From Lactarius indigo (lineage: Eukaryota; Basidiomycota; Agaricomycetes; Russulales; Russulaceae), in the NCBI GenBank assembly GCA_025766275.1, contig JAFKAC010000018.1, positions 1 through 64,000 on the forward strand: a stretch of 64,000 bases of DNA, given 5' to 3'. Of the stretch, positions 1-9,351 are shown in pieces. How positions within the stretch are numbered: position 1 is the stretch's first letter; each line of letters starts with the position of its first letter. The position numbers and the translations under genes were made by a program. Below the pieces are notes generated by a model, which was not told the DNA's origin, did no database searches, and saw only the letters and a list, made by a program, of their open reading frames with translations.

Positions 1-61
1 TGGCTTCCAACTGCCAACTTGAGTCAGTGCAAACTGAAAAGTGAAAAGAAAAGAATAAAAC

Positions 62-1179
62 CTACACATTGGCAAAGGATTTGACCTTCTCCATAGAAGA
101 GGGTACATTGACTAGTGCGCCACAGCAAAAGAAAAACCAGTGTGCGTCAAGTGTGCAAATAACATCCAAGATTGGTTTCCTGATCACTTGGAATACCCAC
201 TGCTTACAAGGCATGAGATGGGAAAAGCATGAGTGAAGCTACACACCTCATTGATCTCAAAATGACTGCTTGCAGAAGTTGCGAGATGCCCTGTGTCGTT
301 TGCAGTATGTGTCGTGATAAGGATGATCACGGTCTTAAGAGTTGAGCTGGGATATGAATGAAGCGAGAGCTTGCTGCAATACTGGCCTGAGGAACTCACC
401 TATCTCTTAAACGTCTCGCGATACTGTCTGTCTTTTGTCTGTACCCGCGCTGACTTTGAGCAAAATCAAACACCACGTCCTTGAAGATTAGTGTATTAGT
501 GTCCCCTTTGGGAAAGAAGGCGGCGGCAAACGGCCCCAAGATCTTGCCGAGATCAGCCGTATCGAGATTGAAATTTCCAAGACGGAAATTCAAAATTGCG
601 ACGCCATCGCTCAGGAATTTCAATCGTGGAATGACCTGTGCACTACCACGAATTTTAACTGGAGATCCAAAGGCAGGCTCCCCAGGTGTCCAAGTCTGGG
701 TCTTATTTGGAGTGCAGCCATGACTCGAAATATAGAAGCCCTTAAAACGTCTGAGTCCAATTATGACCTTAGATCAGTGTCGAACGTACATAGTATGGGC
801 TGGGTTTCTTTGCCTTACGATCGCCATCCTGATGACACGGGGGGCAGATGAACAACACATCTCGACTGTTGTAAATAGATTGATTGCTAGAGGCCGCAGG
901 GATGTTCAAGCACTGGGCCTCCGACTCGGGACCAAAACAGATCGCACGCAAACAATTATCGCACATCAATAGATCGCCACCATTGCCACACAAAAAACAG
1001 TACTAGTAGGTCGGTTAGATATTACAACGATATGTAAATTAGTCATCACACAATTGATTTACCTGATCAGACAGCATCGGCGTGGGATCATCGTTCCTGG
1101 CATCCTGATGGTTTGCGTCTACCAGCGAGTCTTGTTCCATTGCGTCCTCAAGGTCAAGTCCTTGCTCGATGTACGACAT
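62..1179 (-). CDS. PHD-type zinc-finger protein, five exons
   Basis: Five exons join with consistent phases and GT-AG introns: 1063-1179, 790-1002, 400-740, 247-346 and 62-199 (introns of 60, 49, 53 and 47 nt), giving about 302 aa. The ATG is at 1179; an open frame continues upstream, so the start is not certain. Exon 2 opens with a PHD-like module, YCFLCGNGGDLLMCDNC, followed by further cysteines and a closing C-P-P-C; the usual PHD histidine is not obvious. PHD fingers normally read histone tails, so a nuclear chromatin role is an inference. Later exons contain PYYGFY, VVFDF and FFFCCGALVN blocks that I recall from an Agaricomycete-expanded PHD protein family. TAG at 62-64 may be the true stop, or the gene may splice again and leave the window. 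Family call firm, C-terminus uncertain. Confidence 0.75.
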
Positions 1180-1414
1180 AGTGGGGGTGTGGTGCGATTT
1201 ATGAGGACGTAGTCCAGAGTGGAAGGTGTAGACTGAGGGACGAGGGGGCAACGTGAGATACTGGCACGGCTGATAACAGTGCGGAGTTGGTTCGGTGATA
1301 GTGCGTGAGAAGGTGATGGGTCAGTAACTGCCAAACGTGTCAGACAGTTGTTCGAGGGTTCGTTCATACGTTCATAGTCCAAAGGTCCATGGGACCTCAA
1401 TTTCTGTCTTTGAG

Positions 1415-3213
1415 TCACGACCTTGCTCTTCGGGTGCGGTGTGTAAGTTGAAACGCGGACTCGACCATGACATGGCAGCTCCTGAACACCTCAATGGGAG
1501 GCGGTTGCTTGCAGATGTAGTCGATGTTGCTATTCGGGCCACTCCCCGAATAAATGACCTGGAAGCCGGCGATAGTAAGTCTTAGTTTGTAACGCTTGTC
1601 TGCTCACCTTTGTATATAGATTATTCCGCTCTACCAACCAGTCAACAGGTCGGAGGGCGTTGGGCTTCCCCGTTGGGTTACGCAACAAATTCATGAGGAC
1701 AAGATGGCTGTCGTTTTCAAATGAGCACCCCAACTCGCTGGCTTCCGCATGGAACTCACCTCAGAGCAGGAGGATACACCTCGTGTAAGTTCTTCATGAA
1801 CCTTGCCAATTGCGACGCGTGCTTATGTTTTCCTGTGGCGCAGAAGATATATATCCATGGCAGGAACGAGGCCTCAACACGACCAACATCCCCAGCGTTC
1901 ATGGCATTACAGAGGTCAACGTAGAGGAGGTAATCCCGGTTTCGCAGGGTCTGGTTCTCAAATTGTTGATCTCTTTCGGCTTCAGGTTTTGTGCGCGACT
2001 GTGATAGGCCCTCCATCGTCGCCGCATACTTCCGAACGATCTCTTCGGAAATCTTGGCAACTAGGCCCCAGTCCGGCTTTGATTCTGCGAATGCCTCAAG
2101 AGATGTCCATTTTTCTGGACCCAGTGCAGAGACCTCAAGCCGCCAGCACTCAAGGATGGTGGCGCGTAGTTCATGATGGACCGCATCACGCATCCGGCGA
2201 AAGCCTGGCTTAGTGGCCATAATGCCAGCCTCGCGGGGCCGTAGAATCCCCACATGCTGGTACGTGCTGTTTAAGTCACTGCGCCCTTCCTTTTCCCGAA
2301 GATAAGTCCTCCGCAGAGCACCCACGCAGGCCATCTTATAATGAAATAGCCCCAACAGGAAGATGGCGAACTGAAACCGGTTTTTAGGTGTGTCTTCTAT
2401 GCGTCGAGAGTCCCTGATCGTATCCAGGCGTTCCTTCGCCAAGGGATCTCCGTGGACGAAGGGTACAAACTCAGATATGTCAACATTTCCACCGGTCGAG
2501 AACCCAGGACCGGTAGCGCCACCTAGACCACCTTGCTGGAGTAAGTTTTCCATAACTTCAATACTTCCGTCGACTGGTTACTGTTTAATCTTCATGGACC
2601 TCATAGGTATCCGCTCTGTCCTTGTCAGTGAAATCGCGAGGACTGAGTCAATCGTCCCAAGGCTCTTGGACGGTTTTCCAAAATACTGGCCATGGTTCAC
2701 CAGGATTTCTTGTACGTGCCACGCGAATGCCTCTTGCTGTGGACTGATGTCTCTTCCAGGGCTTGGTTGATTGTGGCGGTCTGTCAGGTGGTATTTCACC
2801 AGATCAAATTCGTCGAATACCGTGGGTGTGGCCAGGGGTGAAGGATTTCGAGGGCCCTTCTTCCACAGTTCCTCAAAACACCGCAGCACTTCAATATCTT
2901 CGACGCCCACAAGTGGTATTGCTGTAGCAGATGTAGCGCTCACGAATGATGGCCGGTGAGTGAGCGTTGGTTCGGAAGTCTTGAGATTGGTATCAAAATT
3001 GTCATAGGCAATGGCCGCTTTGAGCGAGCGAAGACGGCCTTTGATCCCATGTGTACTGCCGTTCGACATTGACTTCACGGCCCTCTGGATGAACTTGATA
3101 CTTATTGACAGACCTGCGTGCGCGGGGGCTTCGATGGCACGCTGAGGGACATTCGCCGAGTGTACGAAGATCCCCACGATGCTCTGTAAGTGATTGCAGT
3201 CTTTGTTCGTGCT
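1415..3213 (-). pseudogene. DUF6589-family gene, 3' part, split by Ty3 element 1
   Basis: This is the downstream part of a gene whose 5' part lies at 11027-11816. The reading enters at 3208 (NKDCNHLQSIVGIFVHS) and matches, from memory, the DUF6589 family of Agaricomycetes, including VPFVHGDPLAKERLDTIR, a GLFHYKMAC block and, after an intron, NLLRNPTGK and PVDWLVERNNLY. Introns at 1708-1759 (52 nt) and 1559-1607 (49 nt) keep phase, and the last exon ends at TGA 1415-1417. The gene is doubly damaged: the retroelement splits one exon, and an in-frame TAA at 2578-2580 lies between two blocks that are otherwise continuous in the same frame. Beyond 1415 the family's usual C-terminus is not recognisable. 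The molecular function of DUF6589 is unknown to me. Confidence 0.8.
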
Positions 3214-3708
3214 TGTTACGTTTCGACTCGGACCCTTACTGTACCGGTTGCAACTACGGCGGTAAGGTAGATTAGTTGCGGACTTATGATAGGCGATTAC
3301 GAGTACGATAGGAGATTGCGCGCTGATTGCTGACTGAGGACTACGCCACTAATACTAGTAGTAGTAGTATTAGGATTCGAGCTACTTACGCGACACGTTG
3401 GACGCTACATTACCGTGACTCATAGCAGCGCTTGAAAGCCTGCTCAACTTGTATTTAATCTGTCTTGTGAGGACCAAGATACGCCATCTTGGTCTTCTTG
3501 AATCGTCACTTGTTTCCTTTCCTTCTTCTCTAAAACGGTTGTCCGACTTCGTTCGTGACTTAGATATTCGACTTGTCGGTGTACCTTCGCGTATTCACTT
3601 CGACAAGGGCTTGGACCTTCGTGTCTTCAAGTCGGCAAAGCTATCACGTCGCTAAGTTGTTATCGCCTCTTCGTGCTCAAGTCGAGCTAACGTCGTGACG
3701 ACATTACA
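3214..3708 (+). repeat. 5' LTR of element 1
   Basis: The LTR is 495 bp, starting TGTTACG and ending GTTACA-like (ATTACA here). It differs from the 3' LTR at only two sites (GTCGAGC versus GTTGAGC, and ACATTAC versus ACGTTAC), both CpG transitions. It contains the TATA-like box and inferred transcript start described separately. Confidence 0.97.
3452..3496 (+). promoter_or_regulatory. LTR core promoter and U3/R hairpin of element 1
   Basis: A TATTTAA box lies at 3452-3458. About 34 nt downstream, ATCTTGGTCTT (3486-3496) is the likely 5' end of the transcript, because it is the exact complement of the primer-binding site. It is immediately preceded by its own inverted copy (GACCAAGAT, 3472-3480) with an ACGCC loop. 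The same arrangement occurs in element 2 and in the older LTR near 63.25 kb. The transcription start is inferred from spacing and the self-priming match. Confidence 0.7.
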
Positions 3709-3710
3709 TT

Positions 3711-3721
3711 AAGACCAAGAT
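3711..3721 (+). other. Primer-binding site, self-priming (Tf1-like), element 1
   Basis: AAGACCAAGAT sits 2 nt after the LTR and is perfectly complementary over 11 nt to the inferred 5' end of the element's own RNA (3486-3496). In the Tf1 group the first 11 nt of the mRNA prime minus-strand synthesis in the same way. I did not find a tRNA 3'-end match. Confidence 0.8.
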
Positions 3722-3727
3722 TTCATC

Positions 3728-5791
3728 GTGGCCGTAACAACAAGAGAACAGTGGACGAGCTTCCGTCCTTATTCGCTCCCAAGAAGAGGGGAACGTAACG
3801 TTCCTACCCGCTTTCTACAAGCTGCTAGTTGGAGAGACAGGCAAGAAGAGACCGGATACTTCGTGGAATTCAACGGACCTAGCAGGTTCCGCCCAGTTGA
3901 GTTTAACTTCGACCACCTGTGTTGGGTAGAAGTTACGTGGAACCCCATAGACTCCCAGTGGGACGTAATACGACCAGCCGGACCTCGATATCGCTGCGAC
4001 ATCGACGCGCGAGAACTTAATAGCCGAGCAGATTGGGGCCCCATCGACGGACAAGTAAGAGAACACTCCACCGGAGAAGTGGTGTCAGAAGAAGCGGAAG
4101 AGCAGAGTCAGGAAGAAAGCGAAAGCGAAGGACGAGAACCAGAACAGACAGAAACCAGTGGAGGAGCAATACAAGATCTCCTCCTCGAACGAGCTGAGTC
4201 CGCTCATATCACCGAACCAGAGCCAATTCACATCCGATCACCAGCCATCATGGCAACCATCACGCAGGCCATGGAAGAAGTGGCGCTTGAAGAATCGCGC
4301 GCTATACGAGCAGAGGCAAGGGAAATACTCATGCCCATTAACCCAGAAACCGGAAGACGAATGACGGCCGATGACGCCGCGATATTCCGAGCAATAGGGT
4401 CCGACAGAGGGGACCCACCGTCAGAAAGACCCATCGCCTTGGAACTACCTCCAGGAATTGGAGGACCCGGTGGAGATCCGCCACCGCTACCCGGAGGAGG
4501 AGTTCCTTTCGACTTACGAAGAACTGAACCACCACGAGGACCGCCTGGGGGACCACCCGGTGGACCGCCCGGAGGCGGAGGAGGAGGAGGAGGAGACGCC
4601 GGTGGAGGAGGAGGACATCACAATGAAAAACTCACCGGCGAGCCACCTTCTATTTTTGATGGAGACAGACTCAAAATAGACCAGTTTTTAACGCAGTGGC
4701 ACGTCTATTGGGGAATGAACTTGGACGCCCCCATCATGAGGAACGACTACAGGAGATGCCTCCTGTTCCTGTCCTACATCAAAGGCGGAGCAGTCAGCAA
4801 ATGGGTGCTGTCCTTCCTGAACTGGCTCAATCGACAAATACAACGAGGGATTAGTCCCTACACACCGGCACTATGGGAAGCCGTCACTGATGGCTTCAGC
4901 CAACGCTTTGAAAACACGCTCGAACGGGAGCAAGCCCAAGCAATATTGCGCAAAGGCTTCAAAATGATAGGAGAGGATATTGACAAGTACGTCAACGACT
5001 TCGAACAACTCACACGGAAGGCTCACTATCGCCTCAACGAACCACAAACCATCGACCTTTTTACGTCGGGTTTGCCCAAGGAACTGTTCAAAAACGCATT
5101 CCAGTTTGACGACCCTGTCACGTTCGATGACTGGAAGAGAGCGGTCCTCAAACGACAGAAAAACTACATACACCTCAAAGCGAGGCTCAATGAATACAAA
5201 AATATGACGACACCACCCAAGAAGCAAAGTGGTAACGCGGGATGGACGATTCCACAAAACTTGCCACAAGTCAATCCCTGGGCCATGGACACCTCAGCTG
5301 ACCGTGCAAAAGTGAGACTGGCGGGGTCTGAAGACATCGACTTCAACAAACTACCACACCACAACTGGTCCGCACCGCCATTCCCGCCATGCGGAGGACC
5401 AGGAGCCAGAGGAAGAGGGCGGGGAGGATCTCGAAGAGACCTAAGGAACGTCCTCTGTTACAATTGTCACGCCCCAGGACATCTCTCACGAAATTGTCCA
5501 CACCCGCGCGTCCAGCAGCAGTGGCCGACGGCTTCGACCAGTAGCCGCATGACCGAGACCACCAGCTACCAAGGGGCCGTATCACAGTACGCACCTTCAC
5601 AGTACGCACCGTCGTTGCCGGGGTACATGTCGCCAGCACCAAGCGCAACACCCGCACCTCAAATAAACGCGGCAAAAACAGCAGGAGAACAAGCGAAGGA
5701 ATGGCTTACGCAGGTGGCCAACAGTATGGACGAAGTAAAAGACCTCATACTCCAAGATTTGTGGGGAAAGGAGGGTTTTCGGGACGCCTGA
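3728..5791 (+). CDS. gag: Gag polyprotein of element 1 (no AUG at the conserved N-terminus)
   Basis: Structural protein of the retrotransposon particle, about 687 aa from 3728. Order: a conserved N-terminal domain (EQWTSFRPY to REHSTGE, about residues 6-115), an acidic linker, a Gly/Pro-rich stretch (about 240-300), a retrotransposon gag-like core (about 305-480) and a CCHC zinc knuckle, CYNCHAPGHLSRNC, near 5455-5496. The frame is open from just after an in-frame TAA at 3710-3712. No ATG exists in any frame between the inferred transcript start (3486) and 4250, yet this region is strongly conserved with element 2, so initiation at a near-cognate codon (ATC 3725 or GTG 3728, for example) is likely. 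The first in-frame ATG at 4250 would remove 174 residues. The gene overlaps pol in the -1 frame. Confidence 0.9.
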   Translation: MAVTTREQWTSFRPYSLPRRGERNVPTRFLQAASWRDRQEETGYFVEFNGPSRFRPVEFNFDHLCWVEVTWNPIDSQWDVIRPAGPRYRCDIDARELNSRADWGPIDGQVREHSTGEVVSEEAEEQSQEESESEGREPEQTETSGGAIQDLLLERAESAHITEPEPIHIRSPAIMATITQAMEEVALEESRAIRAEAREILMPINPETGRRMTADDAAIFRAIGSDRGDPPSERPIALELPPGIGGPGGDPPPLPGGGVPFDLRRTEPPRGPPGGPPGGPPGGGGGGGGDAGGGGGHHNEKLTGEPPSIFDGDRLKIDQFLTQWHVYWGMNLDAPIMRNDYRRCLLFLSYIKGGAVSKWVLSFLNWLNRQIQRGISPYTPALWEAVTDGFSQRFENTLEREQAQAILRKGFKMIGEDIDKYVNDFEQLTRKAHYRLNEPQTIDLFTSGLPKELFKNAFQFDDPVTFDDWKRAVLKRQKNYIHLKARLNEYKNMTTPPKKQSGNAGWTIPQNLPQVNPWAMDTSADRAKVRLAGSEDIDFNKLPHHNWSAPPFPPCGGPGARGRGRGGSRRDLRNVLCYNCHAPGHLSRNCPHPRVQQQWPTASTSSRMTETTSYQGAVSQYAPSQYAPSLPGYMSPAPSATPAPQINAAKTAGEQAKEWLTQVANSMDEVKDLILQDLWGKEGFRDA

Positions 5792-8700
5792 ACCCGTCAG
5801 TCTGGGTGAGGGCTTTACAATGTAATTCTGTAATCGTGACAACGCGCTATCGATCTCTACGAATTCCAGTGACTGTCCGAACGGAGTATCAAACGACTGA
5901 AACCAACGCGTTGGTTGACTCTGGAGCAACCGACAACTTCATCCGACCAAGTATGGCAACACGGGCTGGAATCCCGGTGCAACAACTAGAAACGCCACGC
6001 AAGATATGGAATATAGACAATACAGAAAATAAAGCTGGGTTAATCACTCATTACGTTAACCTAGAAGTGAAAACACGTGGACAGATAAAGAAGATGACTT
6101 TCCTAGTCACCGACCTCGGGAGCGAAGACATGGTGCTTGGCTATCCATGGCTAAGCGCCTTCGAGCCTACTATCTGCTGGGCTACGGCAACAATACACCC
6201 TGACATGAAACCTGTAATTCTAGCCACCGCCGAAGAACTACTCGCTGAGCCCACTATTCGGGCCCTAATCACAACTGAAAAAGAGGCCATACTGCAAGAA
6301 TTAATCGAAGAGACGTCTCTACGAGCCACTACCTCGACGGAGCTGGCCATATCAGCGAAACAACAACAAACGGCAGCTGTGCTGCCGCCAGTATATGGAG
6401 AGTTTAGCAAACTCTTTAACGAACAGGCGTCGCACCGATTCCCTCCGGCAAGGCCTTGGGATCACGCCATTGACTTCAAACCGTCGGCGCCGGCGTCTAT
6501 AGACTGCAAAATATACCCCATGACGCAAAAGGAAGAAGGCGAGCTAAAAGAGTTCCTTGAGGAAAAGCTGAAACAGGGGTACCTACGCCCTTCCATCTCC
6601 CCGTACGCCTCCTCCTTTTTCTTTATTAAAAAGAAGGACGGAAAACTACACCCGGTTCAGGACTACCGGGTCATCAATTCCCATACCATCCGCAATCAGT
6701 ACCCACTACCGTTAATCCAGGACCTCATTCTTGACCTTAGCAACGCCCACATCTATACAAAACTCGACATCCGCTGGGGTTACAACAACATACGCATCCG
6801 CGACGGTGACCAGGAGAAGGCGGCCTTCAAGACAAAATTTGGTCTCTTCGAACCCACTGTCATGTTCTTCGGCCTTACCAACTCCCCTGCCACCTTTCAA
6901 GCGATGATGAATCACATTTATCGGGATACGATCGCAAAACACGAACGTTTGGGTACTACGATATGTGTTTACATGGATGACATTGGTATTGCCACTCATT
7001 TTGACCACGATTTGGCGGCCCATATAGCGGCGGTTCGCGATGTCTTGCGCGTCGCAGAGGAGCACGATCTCTACTTCAAACTCGAAAAATGCCTGTTCCA
7101 TCAGCCGCGTATGGATTACCTGGGGGTAATCCTTGAAAGGGGGGTGACCCGTATGGACCCTGTAAAAGTTCAAGGAATCAAAGACTGGCCAACGCCGACA
7201 AAGGTCAAAGACGTCCGCTCTTTCCTCGGCTTCTGCAACTTTTACAGACTTTTCATCCGCGGCTTTGCAACCCACGCCAAACCACTCACCAAGCTAACAC
7301 GAAAAGATGAAGAATGGCGATGGACAGAAGACGAAGACAAGGCATTCAAAACCCTGAAGCGCCTTGTAATGGAAGAGCCGGTACTAGCGCACCCCGTCCT
7401 TCAAGATCCGTTCGAACTGGAAGTTGACGCGTCAGGATACGCGGTGGGAGCCATCCTACTACAAAAGAAATCTGACGGAAAGCGACATCCCATAGGATAC
7501 TATTCCGCGACGCTCTCAGAGGCAGAACGCAATTACGACATTTACGACCTAGAACTACTGGCAATCGTCAAAGCGCTGCGAAACTGGAGACCGCTACTCG
7601 CAGGAGCCCCACACAAAATCAAAATTTACTCCGATCATCTCAACCTGCAGTACTGGAAGTCGCCGCAAAAGATCAGCAGACGGGTCGCCAGGGAAGTGCT
7701 AGAGCTCTCCGAATATGATTTCGAAATTCACCACATCAAAGGAAAGAACAACGGAAGGGCAGACGCCCTGTCAAGACGACCAGATTACGACCAAGGAATC
7801 GAAGACAACAGCGAAGTGGTTGTCCTACCCCCCGAAGTCTTCGTACGAACCCTCAACACCGCACGCACCTTCACCGCAAATCCAAACTTACTGCAACCAC
7901 GCCATCAACAAGATGAGAAGGTGATTAAGATATGGGCTGATCCGCATCGCCTCAAAAAAATACAGGGAGAATGGTACAAAGACAGCAGGTTCGTGATCAC
8001 CGGACCTGCGTCAACCCAACGGGTGCTGATACATGACCACCACAACTTGCCAATACACGGCCATCCAGGAATCGCGAGGACTCAACGCATCCTGGAGAGA
8101 CACTACTGGTGGCCACGACTTCGAAGGGACGTATACGAGTACGTGCAAGGCTGCGCAGAATGCCAACGAAACAAAGTGAACACAAGGCCCATACGAGCCG
8201 CATTACACCCCATTACGCCGGTATTAGAGGCCATGCCATTCCACACAGTGGCGGTTGACTTTATCACCAAACTCCCCGTGTCCAAAGGGCACGATAGCAT
8301 ACTGACGGTCACGGATCACGATTGCAGCAAGGCCTCCGTCTTCATCCCGTGTCGAGAAGAAATCACCGCGGAAGAAACAGCAGCTCTGTACATCACCCAT
8401 GTGTTCAAACGCTTCGGACTACCGCGCAAAATCATCAGCGACCGTGACCCCCGCTTTACATCCAAATTCACCAAAGAGGTCTGCCGCATCCTAGGGATCC
8501 AGCAGAACATATCAACAGCATATCACCCACGCACTGACGGACAGTCCGAACGAACGAATCAATGGCTGGAACAGTACTTGCGCTTCTGGGTAAACGAGCG
8601 GCAAGATAACTGGACCGCTTATCTGCCAATCGCCGAATTCGCGCACAACAATTGGCCACATGAGCACACCAAGAAATCACCATTTCAACTCCTGATGGGT

Positions 8701-8928
8701 TACGATCCACAAGCGGATTGGACGGATAAGCCGTCCCCTCTCCCTCAGGTAACGGAGCGGCTGACACAACTAAAAGAAGCTAGGGAGGACGCCCAACGCC
8801 TCATGAAAAAGGCACAGGAAACATGGGTCCGCAACAAAGATACACCCAAGTTCAAGGAAGGCGACCTCGTGTGGCTGGAAGGCAAACACTTGCGGACCAA
8901 TCAACCTACGGCGAAACTAGCGGCGTGA
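5701..8928 (+). CDS. pol: Pol polyprotein of element 1: protease, RT, RNase H, integrase (truncated by a nonsense codon)
   Basis: Domains in order: aspartic protease with LVDSGATDNFI, reverse transcriptase with the catalytic YMDD at 6970-6981, RNase H (EVDASGYAVGAILLQ, YSDHLNLQYW), and integrase with the HHCC zinc region (HGHPGIART through CAECQRNK) and D, D, E catalytic residues in VAVDF, ISDRDPRF and GQSERT. It makes and integrates the element's cDNA. It is expressed by -1 frameshifting from gag. TGA at 8926-8928 replaces the CGA of element 2, a C-to-T change at CpG, and separates the integrase C-terminus and chromodomain, which stay in frame downstream. Confidence 0.93.
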   Translation: MAYAGGQQYGRSKRPHTPRFVGKGGFSGRLNPSVWVRALQCNSVIVTTRYRSLRIPVTVRTEYQTTETNALVDSGATDNFIRPSMATRAGIPVQQLETPRKIWNIDNTENKAGLITHYVNLEVKTRGQIKKMTFLVTDLGSEDMVLGYPWLSAFEPTICWATATIHPDMKPVILATAEELLAEPTIRALITTEKEAILQELIEETSLRATTSTELAISAKQQQTAAVLPPVYGEFSKLFNEQASHRFPPARPWDHAIDFKPSAPASIDCKIYPMTQKEEGELKEFLEEKLKQGYLRPSISPYASSFFFIKKKDGKLHPVQDYRVINSHTIRNQYPLPLIQDLILDLSNAHIYTKLDIRWGYNNIRIRDGDQEKAAFKTKFGLFEPTVMFFGLTNSPATFQAMMNHIYRDTIAKHERLGTTICVYMDDIGIATHFDHDLAAHIAAVRDVLRVAEEHDLYFKLEKCLFHQPRMDYLGVILERGVTRMDPVKVQGIKDWPTPTKVKDVRSFLGFCNFYRLFIRGFATHAKPLTKLTRKDEEWRWTEDEDKAFKTLKRLVMEEPVLAHPVLQDPFELEVDASGYAVGAILLQKKSDGKRHPIGYYSATLSEAERNYDIYDLELLAIVKALRNWRPLLAGAPHKIKIYSDHLNLQYWKSPQKISRRVAREVLELSEYDFEIHHIKGKNNGRADALSRRPDYDQGIEDNSEVVVLPPEVFVRTLNTARTFTANPNLLQPRHQQDEKVIKIWADPHRLKKIQGEWYKDSRFVITGPASTQRVLIHDHHNLPIHGHPGIARTQRILERHYWWPRLRRDVYEYVQGCAECQRNKVNTRPIRAALHPITPVLEAMPFHTVAVDFITKLPVSKGHDSILTVTDHDCSKASVFIPCREEITAEETAALYITHVFKRFGLPRKIISDRDPRFTSKFTKEVCRILGIQQNISTAYHPRTDGQSERTNQWLEQYLRFWVNERQDNWTAYLPIAEFAHNNWPHEHTKKSPFQLLMGYDPQADWTDKPSPLPQVTERLTQLKEAREDAQRLMKKAQETWVRNKDTPKFKEGDLVWLEGKHLRTNQPTAKLAA
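5764..5770 (+). promoter_or_regulatory. -1 ribosomal frameshift site, gag to pol, element 1
   Basis: GGGAAAG lies in the gag frame as G GGA AAG, matching the X XXY YYZ slippery heptamer. It sits close to the gag stop codon, with the pol frame open on both sides. Element 2 has GGGAAAA at the homologous place in the same phase. Known for -1 frameshifting; use here is inferred. Confidence 0.65.
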
Positions 8929-9351
8929 CGCCACGGACCTTTTCGGATAGCTCAGGTGATGTCCCCTTACAATTATCGATTGGAGCTTCCCACGCAGTGG
9001 AGCATTCATCCAGTATTCCACATCGATTTACTCACGCCGTACAAGCAAACCGTCATCCATGGGGAAAACTTCACACGACCGCCGCCCGAGCTGATTGATG
9101 GGGAAGAAGAATACGAGGTAGAGGCCATCCTAGACTCACGGCACTTCGGCAGAGGGCGTCGCCTCCAGTACCTGATCAAGTGGAAGGGGTACCCAGACTC
9201 GGAGAACCAGTGGGTCAACAAGGATGACGTCTTTGCGCCCGAAGCCCTCCGCCTGTATCAGGAAATGCAGACACACGCAAAAACGGTTAAAACGAGCAAC
9301 GCAAGGACAGAGGAGAGTCATCCTATCTTCCTGCGCTCTACCACTACTCTT
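8929..9351 (+). pseudogene. Integrase C-terminus and chromodomain of element 1, cut off by a TGA
   Basis: Same frame as pol, directly after the TGA. It holds the SPYNYRLELP integrase tail and a chromodomain (about 9109-9273: EYEVEAILDSRHFG, LIKWKGYPDSENQW). Chromodomains direct chromovirus integrase to marked heterochromatin. Element 2 has the same region fused to Pol without a stop, so this is a nonsense-interrupted end. In this copy the frame continues into the extra 3' ORF without a stop. Confidence 0.88.

Noticed and set aside
3449..3655. 68-codon ORF in the LTR, repeated at 10767
   Set aside because: It begins upstream of the inferred transcript start, is duplicated only because it is in both LTRs, and has a different sequence in element 2's LTR.
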